14,076 nucleotides of DNA from Pseudomonadota bacterium (GTDB taxonomy: Bacteria; Myxococcota; UBA9042; PHBI01), in contig SXIE01000380.1 of assembly GCA_005772945.1 (NCBI GenBank), positions 1 through 14,076 of the forward strand, in the 5' to 3' direction. The notes under the pieces were generated by a model. The model was not told the DNA's origin, searched no databases, and saw only the letters and a list, made by a program, of their open reading frames with translations. Both the position numbers and the translations under genes were made by a program. Shown here in pieces: positions 1 to 7,622 of the stretch. Numbering within the stretch: the stretch's first letter is position 1; each line of letters begins with the position of its first letter.

Positions 1-210
1 CGGCATGAAGAAATCGGTCGTCGCGACGAGCGCCTGCGTGTCGTTCAGGCGGTAGACGGCCGCGTCGTCGGACGTCTCGCGCCCGACCAGGAGCGCCTCG
101 GGGATGGGCCCGCCGCGCGCCGCGCCGAGCAGCTCGGAGAGCACGCCGGGGGCTATTTTGCAGCCGCAGCCCCCCCCGTGCGACAGCGACGTCAGACGAG
201 GCCCGGACAT
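1..210 (-). CDS. selD: Selenide, water dikinase (selenophosphate synthetase), N-terminal part
   Basis: Only the first 70 codons are in the window; the gene runs off the left edge. SelD makes selenophosphate from selenide and ATP in the cytoplasm, the selenium donor for selenocysteine and for 2-selenouridine in tRNA. The translation carries the family signature at residues 6-19, with SHGGGCGCK at 10-18. Cys15 aligns with the catalytic Cys/Sec position of E. coli SelD (Cys17) and Lys18 with its Lys20, so this is the cysteine form. DDAAVY (48-53) and TTDFFMP (64-70) are the conserved metal/ATP-binding segments. The ATG lies 2 bp after the stop of the thioredoxin-like gene, so it is probably co-transcribed with that gene and the OmpA-type lipoprotein gene. 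No strong Shine-Dalgarno is visible, which fits translational coupling. Family assignment is very secure. Confidence 0.95.
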   Translation of the reverse strand, partial: MSGPRLTSLSHGGGCGCKIAPGVLSELLGAARGGPIPEALLVGRETSDDAAVYRLNDTQALVATTDFFMP

Positions 211-212
211 GC

Positions 213-947
213 TCAGCGCTCGCGCGCGCCGCGCATGACGGCGGTGAGTATGTCGCGCACGGCCGCGTCGTCGAGCGCCCCCTTGCGCACCCAGCTGATG
301 CGGCCCGATTTCGACACGACGAGCATGAGCGGGAGATCGACCCCCTGCGAGCGCACGAACGCCTCGGGAAGCATGTCGAGGTGGCCCTGGTCGCGCTGCC
401 AGAGCGGGTAGAGCCAGGTCGGGGCGCGCGGATCGGCGGTGACTTTCGCGAGATCATCGACCGCAAAGAAGAGGACGTCCGCGCCTTGGTTGGCGAGATC
501 CGCGCGCAAGCGCTTCAGGCGCGCGAGTTCGTCGGGCGCCGTGCAGGGCTTGCACCACGTCGCCCAAAACGCGATGAGCGCGCCTTGGCGCGTCTCGCCG
601 AGGGCGCGCGCGAGGCTCATCTTCCGCGCCCTGCCGCCTTCGGCGTCGAGCCGGCTCGCGTCCGGCAGCTTCAACGTGAAGTCACTCGCCTCGAGCGTGC
701 TCGGACGGAACGGCGCGAGCCCGAGGCGCTGCTGCGCGACGAGGAGCTGCTCGCTCAGCTCAGCATTCGTGCGCTCGATCGCCGCGATGCGCGCCTCGAG
801 CGGACCCACGCGCGCCGCCTCGGCCTTCAACCCGGCAAGCTCGCTCGGAAGCACGAGGACGGGCGCGTCGGGAGGCGGCGCGGCCGCCGACGAGGACGCG
901 CAGCCGACCCCGCCCACCACCGCGGCCCAGATCCCAAGTAACCTCAA
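213..947 (-). CDS. TlpA/ResA-like thioredoxin-fold lipoprotein
   Basis: This is a 244-residue predicted lipoprotein that probably acts as an envelope thiol-disulfide oxidoreductase. The N-terminus is a short hydrophobic signal ending in GVGC, giving lipidated Cys16. Residues about 35-77 form a heptad-like, Leu/Ala/Glu-rich coiled coil. The thioredoxin-like domain covers about 85-240, with active site WCKPC at 131-135 after the strand ALIAFWAT, and a probable cis-proline at Pro206 (DLPLMLVV). I chose the TTG at 947 because it overlaps the upstream TGA stop as TTGA, a coupled junction. An in-frame GTG at 959 would add four residues and also gives a good signal peptide. The gene follows an OmpA-type lipoprotein whose mature part has six cysteines, and precedes selD by 2 bp. 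The true substrate is unknown; the upstream lipoprotein is a plausible partner by context only. Confidence 0.87.
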   Translation of the reverse strand: MRLLGIWAAVVGGVGCASSSAAAPPPDAPVLVLPSELAGLKAEAARVGPLEARIAAIERTNAELSEQLLVAQQRLGLAPFRPSTLEASDFTLKLPDASRLDAEGGRARKMSLARALGETRQGALIAFWATWCKPCTAPDELARLKRLRADLANQGADVLFFAVDDLAKVTADPRAPTWLYPLWQRDQGHLDMLPEAFVRSQGVDLPLMLVVSKSGRISWVRKGALDDAAVRDILTAVMRGARER

Positions 948-1744
948 GGCTTGTAGCACGGGTACGTGAAGACGAGCGCCGACCGATTCGCCTCGGTCGT
1001 CGAGAGCTTGCGCTCCGAGAGCCGCTCGGCGTCGAGATCGGTCAGGTACATCTTCTCGTGCCCATACGTAATGTAGCCGACCCGTTTCGAATCGATCCCG
1101 AGCGTCTCGACGATGAACTCGCGCGTCGCCTCGGCGCGGTCGAGCGCGTAGCGCAGGTTGTCGTTCCAAGGGCCTTCGCGGCTCGCGCGCCCGACGATGA
1201 TGATGAAGCCGTCCTGGCCGCGCACCGCCTCCAGGTACTGCTGGAGCGACTTCTTGTCGGTCGCGTCGAGCTTGGTGTCGGCCGAACGGAACGTCACGAG
1301 CTTGTGCGGCAGGTGCTGCACGAGCGTCATATAGTCGGTACGCGAGAGGAGCTGTGCCTCGTCGACCTGCTTGCACGCGCCCTGGTGGCACGAACTCACG
1401 ATGCCATCCATGTGATCGGTGAAGTTCTTGTCCCCGCAAAAGGTCTTGAGCGCGAACGCCGCCGCTGAATAGAGGTCGCACGCGAGGTGCTTGGGGTAGT
1501 CGGCGCAAATCGCCGCCAGGCGACGCCGTTGCTCGTCGATGTCGGTTTGCAAGCCCTCGAGCTTCTGCGTCGCGTTGATGAGCTCGCGCGTCTTGGCCTC
1601 GTACTCGACGACCTTCACAAACCCGGGCGGCGTCGGCTCCTCCTTCGGGTCCTCGGGCGGAGGCTTGACCTCGGGCTTGCTCGCGCAGCCGGCCAACAAC
1701 ACGCTGATCCACAAAGCAGGTAGGGCGCCGGCAATCGCTCTCAT
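944..1744 (-). CDS. OmpA-family C-terminal domain lipoprotein
   Basis: This is a 266-residue outer-membrane-type lipoprotein. The signal peptide ends in lipobox LLAGC (Cys20), followed by a Pro/Glu/Lys-rich tether (22-40), a helical Cys-containing middle region (42-145) and an OmpA-like domain (about 148-262). The family domain normally binds peptidoglycan non-covalently. The segment GRASREGPWNDN...LDRAEATREFI (185-211) aligns without gaps to the E. coli OmpA ligand loop. Arg203 matches the conserved Arg286, but the diaminopimelate-binding Asp271 is replaced by Ser188. Besides Cys20 there are six cysteines (80, 89, 103, 119, 124, 263), unusual for this family and suggestive of disulfides. The ATG is preceded by GGAGG (1757-1753) with 8-bp spacing. 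The stop overlaps the start of the thioredoxin-like gene, so the two are probably one operon. Domain call is firm; peptidoglycan binding is uncertain. Confidence 0.9.
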   Translation of the reverse strand: MRAIAGALPALWISVLLAGCASKPEVKPPPEDPKEEPTPPGFVKVVEYEAKTRELINATQKLEGLQTDIDEQRRRLAAICADYPKHLACDLYSAAAFALKTFCGDKNFTDHMDGIVSSCHQGACKQVDEAQLLSRTDYMTLVQHLPHKLVTFRSADTKLDATDKKSLQQYLEAVRGQDGFIIIVGRASREGPWNDNLRYALDRAEATREFIVETLGIDSKRVGYITYGHEKMYLTDLDAERLSERKLSTTEANRSALVFTYPCYKP

Positions 1745-1867
1745 CGTCTTGACCTCCGTCCGGGAGACCCGCGCGCGAACGCGAGCCGGGGGGAGCCGAA
1801 GCGTAGCCGACCTTGCCCCAATCGGAAAGGCCCCGTTCGAGGCGAGTGAGAGGCCAGTTCGCGCGGC

Positions 1868-4800
1868 TCAGAAGCCCGGCATCAACCGGAAGTAGATGCC
1901 CAGATCGCTGCCGTCCTGCGCCGCAGACTGCCACCCGACCAGGAACCCGCCGCTTCCGTCCGCCACCGCAAAGAACGGTCGCGACTGGTCACCCGCCCAT
2001 GTCCGATTGGCGACGACCCGCGCGCCCTGCGTCTCACCGCTCGCGGCGTAGCGCTGGTACTGCGCCGCCAGGCCCGCCCCGTCGACCCCCGCCGAGTCCC
2101 AACCCACCACGAAGTCCCCGTCCTCGAGGTAGGCAACCGCCGGATGCCCCTGGTCACCCGCCGTCACCGCGTGCGGCCGCCACTCGGCGCCCGCCTTGGA
2201 CAGATCGGCCAAGCCGAAACGCTGGCAGTAGACGCCCCAGGTGGCCGCGACGTCCTGACCATACGACTCCCAGCATCCGACCGCCGCGGCGCCAGTCGGG
2301 GCAATCGCCAGCGCGAGACTCACCTGATCGCCGGCGATCGTCGAATGCGCCTGCACCTCGCCGCTCAACGCCGCCCCCCCAGCCGAGAACCTCCGCAGGT
2401 AGACACCGTAGTTCGAGGTATCCTGGTTGTACGATTGCCACCCGACGAGGAAGCCCCCGGTCGTGGGATCAGCGACCACCACCGGGAAGTCCTGCGCCCC
2501 GGCAGTCGTGGTCGTCAGCGCAAACTCCGACTTCACGACCTGACCGTCGCGGCCATAAATGGCCCCGAACACGTCCATCACGGACCCGCCGGCCGACGCA
2601 TACCCGGCCCACACGATCATGAACGTCCCGTCGTCATGGGCCGCAACAGCCGCATGCCGCTGGACGTCGTTGGTCGATGTATTGACCCGGAACTCGCCGC
2701 CCACGGCGACGCCATCGGCCCCGAGCAGTTGTGCATAGACCCCCTCGGCCGACCCGTCTTGGTCGAGCGACTCCCAGGCGACCACGAAGCGATCCGAGGC
2801 GGCCGCCACCCGCGGCAACACCTGCCCGAGCGTCGTGTACGTATTGACCCGGAACTCCGGCCGCACGGCGCGCCCTTGGGCATCGAGCAACTTGCCCAGC
2901 ACCTCGCCCGCGTCGAGCCCCACGACCGGCGACTCGTACACGACCAACATGTTCCCATTCGCGGCCCGCGCCGCCGACGCGTTGCGCTGTGCGCCCGCGG
3001 TGACGTCGTTGACGACGCGCTCGATCTGTCCAATCGAGGGGGTGCCGTCCTTGAAGAACCGGCGCGTCCAGACTTTGCTGGCCCCGTCGACGAAACCGAC
3101 GACCCATTCACCCGTGTCCAGGACTGCGACCGTGGGCCGATACTGTGCGCCCGACGCGATCGTGTTGACGGTCAGCGGCGTCCCGATCGCCGTGCCATTG
3201 GACTGGTAGCGCTGGGCCTTGACGGCGTATCCGTCGGCGTCCCCGTTGGCGTCGTCGTAGGCGATGACGAAGCTGTTGTCCGCGAAGACGCCGATCTCCC
3301 CCAGTCCCTGGCTGCCGACTCGGTTCGTGTTCACCAGGAATTCGTCGCCCGCGGTCGTGCCATCGAAGTTGAAGCGACGCGCGTAGACGCCGCGGCCGCT
3401 CGTGTCGACCTTGTCGACCTCCCATACGACGATGAACTTCGAGTCGGTGAACGTCGCGACGCGCACCTGCGACACCGTGGTCCCGCTGCCCGCACTGACC
3501 ACGGCCCACGCGGCCGCCGCGTCGGGCTGTCCGTCGACCCCGAAGCGGCGCGCCAGGACGTCGGTGCCGTTCGCAGCGACCCAGGCGGCCACGAACTTCG
3601 TCTGACCATCGGTCGTATGGCGCGCATCGAAGTCGCCGGTCGTCTGGGCGGCGGCGACCAGCGTGATGCGCGCACCGACCGTGAAGGGGCCCGTCGGCGG
3701 ATAGTAGGAGATCTGGTTCGCGGGCGGGTTGAGCGACGAGTTCATGGACGTCGTGCCGTCAGCAGAACCGACGTACGCGAAACCCGTGGAAAACGGCAGG
3801 GGCACGACGCGGATGGTGTTCATGGCCGCCGAGCCGTTGCAGTTGGTCCCTGCGGAGTAGGCCGTCTGCAACATCGGCCACAGATTGGCCTGATTCACGA
3901 CCACGCCGAGGTAGTCGTACGCCGTGCCGCGCTCGTACGCGGTGTTCGTCGTCGTGTGGCCACAGCTTCCCGGATTCTGGGCCGTGCCTTCCTCGCGCGC
4001 GCTGGTACCCCCCGTCCAGTCGATGATGACGTGATCGCCGTTGGGTTGCGCCGCCATACGCGTGCTCCAGGTCGCCGGGCGCGACGTGCCGGTGCTGGTC
4101 GATACGACCTCTTCGTTCTCGCGTGAGCCATGGGCATCGGAAAGCCGCGAGCGTTGCGCCGTATTCACCGTCGCCGTCCACCACTGGGCCTGGTAGCGGC
4201 CATAGCCAACACCCACGATGGTGGGTTGCACGTTGCCGTCGGCACCCGTCGATACTTGCTCCTCGACGCAAGCGTCGCCCGCGCCCGAGCACACGCCGTT
4301 CTTGCACGTATCGATCTGCGTGCAGCTGTTTCCGTCGTCGCAGGATGTCTTGTCGGCGACCGGCGTCCGCACGCAGCGCGCCAAGACCGAATCGCAGCGG
4401 GCTCCGTTGCATTGGTCGCCGACCTCGAGCGCGCAGTCCCGCGCCACCCCGACGCCGCACGCCCCCGCCCCGTTGCACACCGTCTCGACGACGCAGAAGT
4501 CCGCGCTCGCGCACGCGACTCCCCTGGGCACCGGGTCCTTCACGCACTGGTAGTGGTCGGCGTCGAGCGCGTCGCACGCGCCATCGTTGCACGCGTCTGC
4601 AACATTCGAGCAGTCCGGCGGACCGCCGCCGACACACGCCCCGAGGTGACACGCATCGCTCCGCGTGCAGCCATCCCCGTCGGAGCAGGCCTGCGCCTCG
4701 GCTGCGTTCGACACCTCGCACGCGTCCCCGACCTCGTCGCACACGATGATCTGGCACCCGCTTTCGCTCGCGCCGCAGTCGAGTGCCCCGCCGCCGACGC

Positions 4801-6688
4801 ATGCTCCCTGCCCGTTGCAGTGATCCGCCGACGTGCAGAAGAGGCCATCGTCGCAGGCGGTCACTCGGTCGCGGTACGTCTGCACGCACGCGTAACTGTT
4901 GGCCCCCTGCGACTCACACGACCCCACGGCGCACGGGTTGACGACGCTGCACTGGGGCGCCAGTCCGGCCACACACGTGCCGCTCTGGCAGCTGTCGTCG
5001 ACCGTACAACCGTTGGCGTCGGCGTCGCACGGCGTCTCGTCCGCGAGCACCTCGCGCGAACAGGTCCCGTCCGTTGGGTCGCACGCATCCCGCGTGCAAG
5101 GGTTCTGATCATCGCAGTCCGCGTCGACGGCGCAGCAACCCGTCACCGCGTCCCCGATGCACGCCCCTTCGAGGCAGCGATCCCGCGTCGTGCACAGGTC
5201 GTTATCCTCACAGGTCGTCCCAGACAGCGGCTCGGTGTCGCAGCCCGTCTTCACGTCGCAGATGTCGGTCGTGCAGGCGTTGGTGTCGTCGCACGCGGTG
5301 TCGTCCGCGACGTGGCCGCACTCGCCGCTCGCGGGGATGCAGTAGTCGAACGTGCAGTCGACCGCGTCGTCGCAGAGCCCCTCGTCGGTAGCATGATCGC
5401 AGTCATTGTCCCTGCCATCGCAGATCTCGGTGGCCCCGGTGTGAACGGTGGAATCGAACGGGTCGCAGTCGACGCTATCGGGACCGCTGTCGTTGTCGTC
5501 GTCGAAGTCACAGACATCGCCGAGGCCGTCCTCGTCGTTGTCGGCCTGGTCGGCATTGGCGATCCGCGGGCAGTTGTCGGCGGTGTCCTTGGTGTTGTCG
5601 CCGTCCTGGTCGGGGTCGACGCAGTCGGCGATATGGTCCGCATCGAGATCCGCGTAGCCGTCGTCGGTCGCCCCGTTGCAGTTGTCGTCGAGGCCGTTGC
5701 AGCTCTCGGCCGCCGGGATCGGCCCGACGCACACCGGCACGCCGCCGGTGCAGCCCGCGATGCCGCGGCAGGTGCCGTAGTCGTTGTCGTTGGTGCACGG
5801 CACGTCGGCCGCGAGGTCGTCGGTGACGCCGTTGCAGTCGTTGTCCATGCGGTCGCACGTCTCGGGCACCGCCGCGAGCGCGTCGCAGGCGCCGAGGCCC
5901 GCGGCGCCGCAGGTGCGCTCGCCGGCGCAGGTACCGAGCGCGTTCGCGACCTCGCAGCCCGTCGCCATGCTGAGGGATTTGCCGAGATCATTACACTCGC
6001 ACACGTTGTCGTTCCTCACGCATTGCTTGGTGTGCGAACCATCGCCGAGCACCTGGTCCGCGCACGCGTAGCCGCTCGGACACACGGTGTCGTCGTCGCA
6101 GTAGCCGCCGCAGAAGTGCCCGGCGACGCCGTAGTCGAGGCAGAGCGAGAGCTGGCCGTCGCCCTGCGCCTGGCAGTCGATGTGCTCGCGACAGGGCTGG
6201 CACAGCTTCGCGTAGCGCGGCAGGCAGAGAAAGACCGGATCGGCGGACGCGACGGAGGCCAGAATGCAGGCGAACCCCGACGGGCACGACTCGGTGCAGG
6301 TCGAGACGCAGCGCTTGCCGAGATCGGTCGTGACGCAGAAGTCCTCGCAGTCGTCCGAGTTCACGCACGGGCACCCCGCGGGGCGCACGTTGCCGTCGCA
6401 GTCGAGCGTCTCGCCCACCTCGTCGGCGTCGGCGTCGGTCTCGGGGTCGACCGTGGTGTCCGGGTCCACCGCGGTCTCGGGCACGAGGACCGTGTCCGGC
6501 TCGACGGTCGTTTCGAGCGCCGTCTCGGCGGCGGTGCTCGTGTCCTCGGGCGCGCCTACCTCGCCCACCTCGCTGACGTCCGCGGGGGTGGTGACGGCGT
6601 GGTCGCCGTGATCACCGCCCCCACACGCGCCAAACCATACGCCCGAGACGATGGCCACTGTCGACAGGACGGACGCCGACCGCATCAT
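1868..6688 (-). CDS. Giant Cys-rich, repeat-containing surface lipoprotein (MopE/TSP3/CTDC-like modules plus 55-residue repeats)
   Basis: This is a 1606-residue predicted lipoprotein, probably on the cell surface. Order: signal peptide with lipobox-like FGAC (Cys22); Thr/Asp/Glu/Pro-rich linker (about 33-95); Cys-rich region (97-807, about 94 Cys). The last holds three MopE-type motifs (CDRMDNDCNG at 278, CNGLDDNCNG at 330, CDGRDNDCD at 423), a thrombospondin type 3 Asp-rich calcium-binding stretch (about 346-412), and many CDDxNxCTxDxC-like modules (about 440-807). A Cys-poor domain of no recognised family spans about 815-1010. Eleven repeats of about 55 residues (1015-1606) have cores like FVVGWQS followed by GVYxQRF. 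I chose ATG 6688 because GGGAG (6698-6694) lies 5 bp upstream and a signal peptide follows; ATG 6685 is equally possible. The longer frame to 6808 adds 40 residues with no signal character. Adhesion, matrix or metal-binding roles are inferences. Confidence 0.85.
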   Translation of the reverse strand: MMRSASVLSTVAIVSGVWFGACGGGDHGDHAVTTPADVSEVGEVGAPEDTSTAAETALETTVEPDTVLVPETAVDPDTTVDPETDADADEVGETLDCDGNVRPAGCPCVNSDDCEDFCVTTDLGKRCVSTCTESCPSGFACILASVASADPVFLCLPRYAKLCQPCREHIDCQAQGDGQLSLCLDYGVAGHFCGGYCDDDTVCPSGYACADQVLGDGSHTKQCVRNDNVCECNDLGKSLSMATGCEVANALGTCAGERTCGAAGLGACDALAAVPETCDRMDNDCNGVTDDLAADVPCTNDNDYGTCRGIAGCTGGVPVCVGPIPAAESCNGLDDNCNGATDDGYADLDADHIADCVDPDQDGDNTKDTADNCPRIANADQADNDEDGLGDVCDFDDDNDSGPDSVDCDPFDSTVHTGATEICDGRDNDCDHATDEGLCDDAVDCTFDYCIPASGECGHVADDTACDDTNACTTDICDVKTGCDTEPLSGTTCEDNDLCTTRDRCLEGACIGDAVTGCCAVDADCDDQNPCTRDACDPTDGTCSREVLADETPCDADANGCTVDDSCQSGTCVAGLAPQCSVVNPCAVGSCESQGANSYACVQTYRDRVTACDDGLFCTSADHCNGQGACVGGGALDCGASESGCQIIVCDEVGDACEVSNAAEAQACSDGDGCTRSDACHLGACVGGGPPDCSNVADACNDGACDALDADHYQCVKDPVPRGVACASADFCVVETVCNGAGACGVGVARDCALEVGDQCNGARCDSVLARCVRTPVADKTSCDDGNSCTQIDTCKNGVCSGAGDACVEEQVSTGADGNVQPTIVGVGYGRYQAQWWTATVNTAQRSRLSDAHGSRENEEVVSTSTGTSRPATWSTRMAAQPNGDHVIIDWTGGTSAREEGTAQNPGSCGHTTTNTAYERGTAYDYLGVVVNQANLWPMLQTAYSAGTNCNGSAAMNTIRVVPLPFSTGFAYVGSADGTTSMNSSLNPPANQISYYPPTGPFTVGARITLVAAAQTTGDFDARHTTDGQTKFVAAWVAANGTDVLARRFGVDGQPDAAAAWAVVSAGSGTTVSQVRVATFTDSKFIVVWEVDKVDTSGRGVYARRFNFDGTTAGDEFLVNTNRVGSQGLGEIGVFADNSFVIAYDDANGDADGYAVKAQRYQSNGTAIGTPLTVNTIASGAQYRPTVAVLDTGEWVVGFVDGASKVWTRRFFKDGTPSIGQIERVVNDVTAGAQRNASAARAANGNMLVVYESPVVGLDAGEVLGKLLDAQGRAVRPEFRVNTYTTLGQVLPRVAAASDRFVVAWESLDQDGSAEGVYAQLLGADGVAVGGEFRVNTSTNDVQRHAAVAAHDDGTFMIVWAGYASAGGSVMDVFGAIYGRDGQVVKSEFALTTTTAGAQDFPVVVADPTTGGFLVGWQSYNQDTSNYGVYLRRFSAGGAALSGEVQAHSTIAGDQVSLALAIAPTGAAAVGCWESYGQDVAATWGVYCQRFGLADLSKAGAEWRPHAVTAGDQGHPAVAYLEDGDFVVGWDSAGVDGAGLAAQYQRYAASGETQGARVVANRTWAGDQSRPFFAVADGSGGFLVGWQSAAQDGSDLGIYFRLMPGF
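1871..3646 (-). repeat. Eleven tandem repeats of about 55 codons in the giant lipoprotein
   Basis: Residues about 1015-1606 contain 11 copies of a motif built around a hydrophobic strand ending in Trp/Tyr/Phe (for example FVVAWES, FLVGWQS, FVVGWDS). A typical unit continues with QDG, GVYAQRF or a variant, a Gly/Asp turn, GEFRVNT and AGDQ. Core positions near residues 1034, 1088, 1143, 1198, 1249, 1303, 1358, 1415, 1471, 1528 and 1584 give a regular 51-57 residue period. Similar repeats occur in large secreted bacterial proteins and look beta-rich. The copies are diverged, so they are clear in protein rather than as near-identical DNA. Confidence 0.85.
4268..6400 (-). repeat. Cys-rich modular repeat region of the giant lipoprotein
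   Basis: This stretch encodes residues 97-807, with about 94 cysteines compared with only four in the remaining 800 residues after it. It contains three MopE-like Asp/Asn-Cys motifs, one Asp-rich thrombospondin type 3 block with DNCP and DVCD, and a run of short modules of the form CxDGxxCTxxDxCxxGxC often followed by GGGxxDC. The density of Cys and Asp suggests an extended, disulfide-stabilised, calcium-binding stalk; that structure is inferred from the module types. Confidence 0.82.
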
Positions 6689-6693
6689 GCTTT

Positions 6694-6698
6694 CTCCC
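6694..6698 (-). promoter_or_regulatory. Ribosome binding site of the giant lipoprotein gene
   Basis: On the minus strand GGGAG lies 5 bp upstream of ATG 6688 and 8 bp upstream of ATG 6685. It supports starting the giant lipoprotein at this ATG pair instead of at the far upstream end of the open frame (6808), which would also overlap the stop of the membrane-protein gene at 6759. Confidence 0.7.
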
Positions 6699-6758
6699 GC
6701 AGAGGTGCGGCCCAAGCTAGCACGTGGCGCGGATCGCGTAAAGTCGTCGCGAGCCGAA

Positions 6759-7622
6759 TTACGTGTGATTGGGCGACGTTCCGAGTCGCCGCGCCAGGGG
6801 TTCCGCACGCTGCGCCCAGCGCACGAAGCGTCGCAGGATCCGGAGGCCCAGGTCGCGCCAGATGACCATGGCGAGGGCCCACCAGAGCGCGATCCAGATC
6901 GGCACGCCGCCGATCCAACCGAGGTGGTAGCGGTGGAGCCCGCCGACCTGGATGTAGAGGACCTCGACGGCCGTACCGATGGTCAACGCGAGGAGCGCGA
7001 TCCGGAGGTCGCGACGGTCCCACGGGAAAAGCAGCGCATGCAGCCCTCCGGCGACGAGAAACGGCGCCCAGGACCAAATCGGATCGAGGTGCAGGCGGAA
7101 GATCGCCTGCCGGGTCGCGAGAACGATCGCGAGCTGGAGCGCTATTTTCAAGGCCGGGCTGTGCACGCGCCGGCGCCCGAGGCGCACGAGATCGCGCGGC
7201 GTCGGGTCCGCCCCAAGGCCCACGTAGGACGCGAGCGTGGCGACGAAGCGCAGGATGATGCCCCAGTAGAGGAGGAGCCAGACCGGCAACGTCGAGATCC
7301 CCGGCAGATCAGTCGGCACGGTGTAGTCATAGATGCCGTAGTAGTTGGTCGACATCCAGTCGTTGAAGCCGCCGAACGCGGCCGCCAGCAGGCAGAAGGC
7401 GAGCTCGACGCCGAGCGCGTGACGCGCGCGCGGACGTACGGCGGCCCAGGCGATCGTGCGCAGGACCCAGACCGCGGGCACGACGATGGTCATGAGCAGG
7501 AGCTGCTGGGACGCAACGCAGATCGCGAGGCTGACGGCGACGATGGCCGCGAGGTCGACGAGGAGCTCGGGCGCGGTGGTGGCGGTTGGGGCGCTTGGGG
7601 TCGCGGGACTCGTCGGGTTCAT
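6759..7622 (-). CDS. Polytopic membrane protein of unknown function, third gene of the TetR/radical SAM module
   Basis: This is a 287-residue protein I do not recognise. Hydrophobic segments at about 21-39, 41-62, 70-88, 113-135, 158-176, 183-200, 207-226 and 238-257 suggest eight transmembrane helices, with Arg-rich loops between helices 2/3, 4/5 and 6/7 and an Arg-rich C-terminal tail. Polar or aromatic clusters that could be functional include FNDWMSTNYYGIYDYT (86-101) and GGLHRYHLGW (227-236). The ATG overlaps the stop of the radical SAM gene as ATGA, and GAGG lies 5 bp upstream (7631-7628), so it is coupled to that enzyme. It could export or anchor the product, or hold a lipid-like substrate near the enzyme; this rests on context only. 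The gene ends 70 bp before the giant lipoprotein start. Confidence 0.85.
   Translation of the reverse strand: MNPTSPATPSAPTATTAPELLVDLAAIVAVSLAICVASQQLLLMTIVVPAVWVLRTIAWAAVRPRARHALGVELAFCLLAAAFGGFNDWMSTNYYGIYDYTVPTDLPGISTLPVWLLLYWGIILRFVATLASYVGLGADPTPRDLVRLGRRRVHSPALKIALQLAIVLATRQAIFRLHLDPIWSWAPFLVAGGLHALLFPWDRRDLRIALLALTIGTAVEVLYIQVGGLHRYHLGWIGGVPIWIALWWALAMVIWRDLGLRILRRFVRWAQRAEPLARRLGTSPNHT

Noticed and set aside
1745..1867. Possible intrinsic terminator after the giant lipoprotein gene
   Set aside because: Only a very short CGCG-TTCG-CGCG stem and no T-run were found in this 123-bp gap, so a terminator is not supported.
948..1934. Upstream extension of the thioredoxin-like frame to 1934
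   Set aside because: This part is an out-of-frame shadow of the OmpA-domain lipoprotein gene. A signal peptide and lipobox begin only at the TTG/GTG near 947-959.
4130..6865. A 911-codon open frame on the plus strand, and a 660-codon one at 2144-4126, opposite the giant lipoprotein gene
   Set aside because: Their translations are rich in Arg, Val, Ala and Asp with no signal, domain or low-complexity logic, as expected for antisense frames of GC-rich coding DNA. The minus-strand frame has a ribosome site, signal peptide and recognisable modules.
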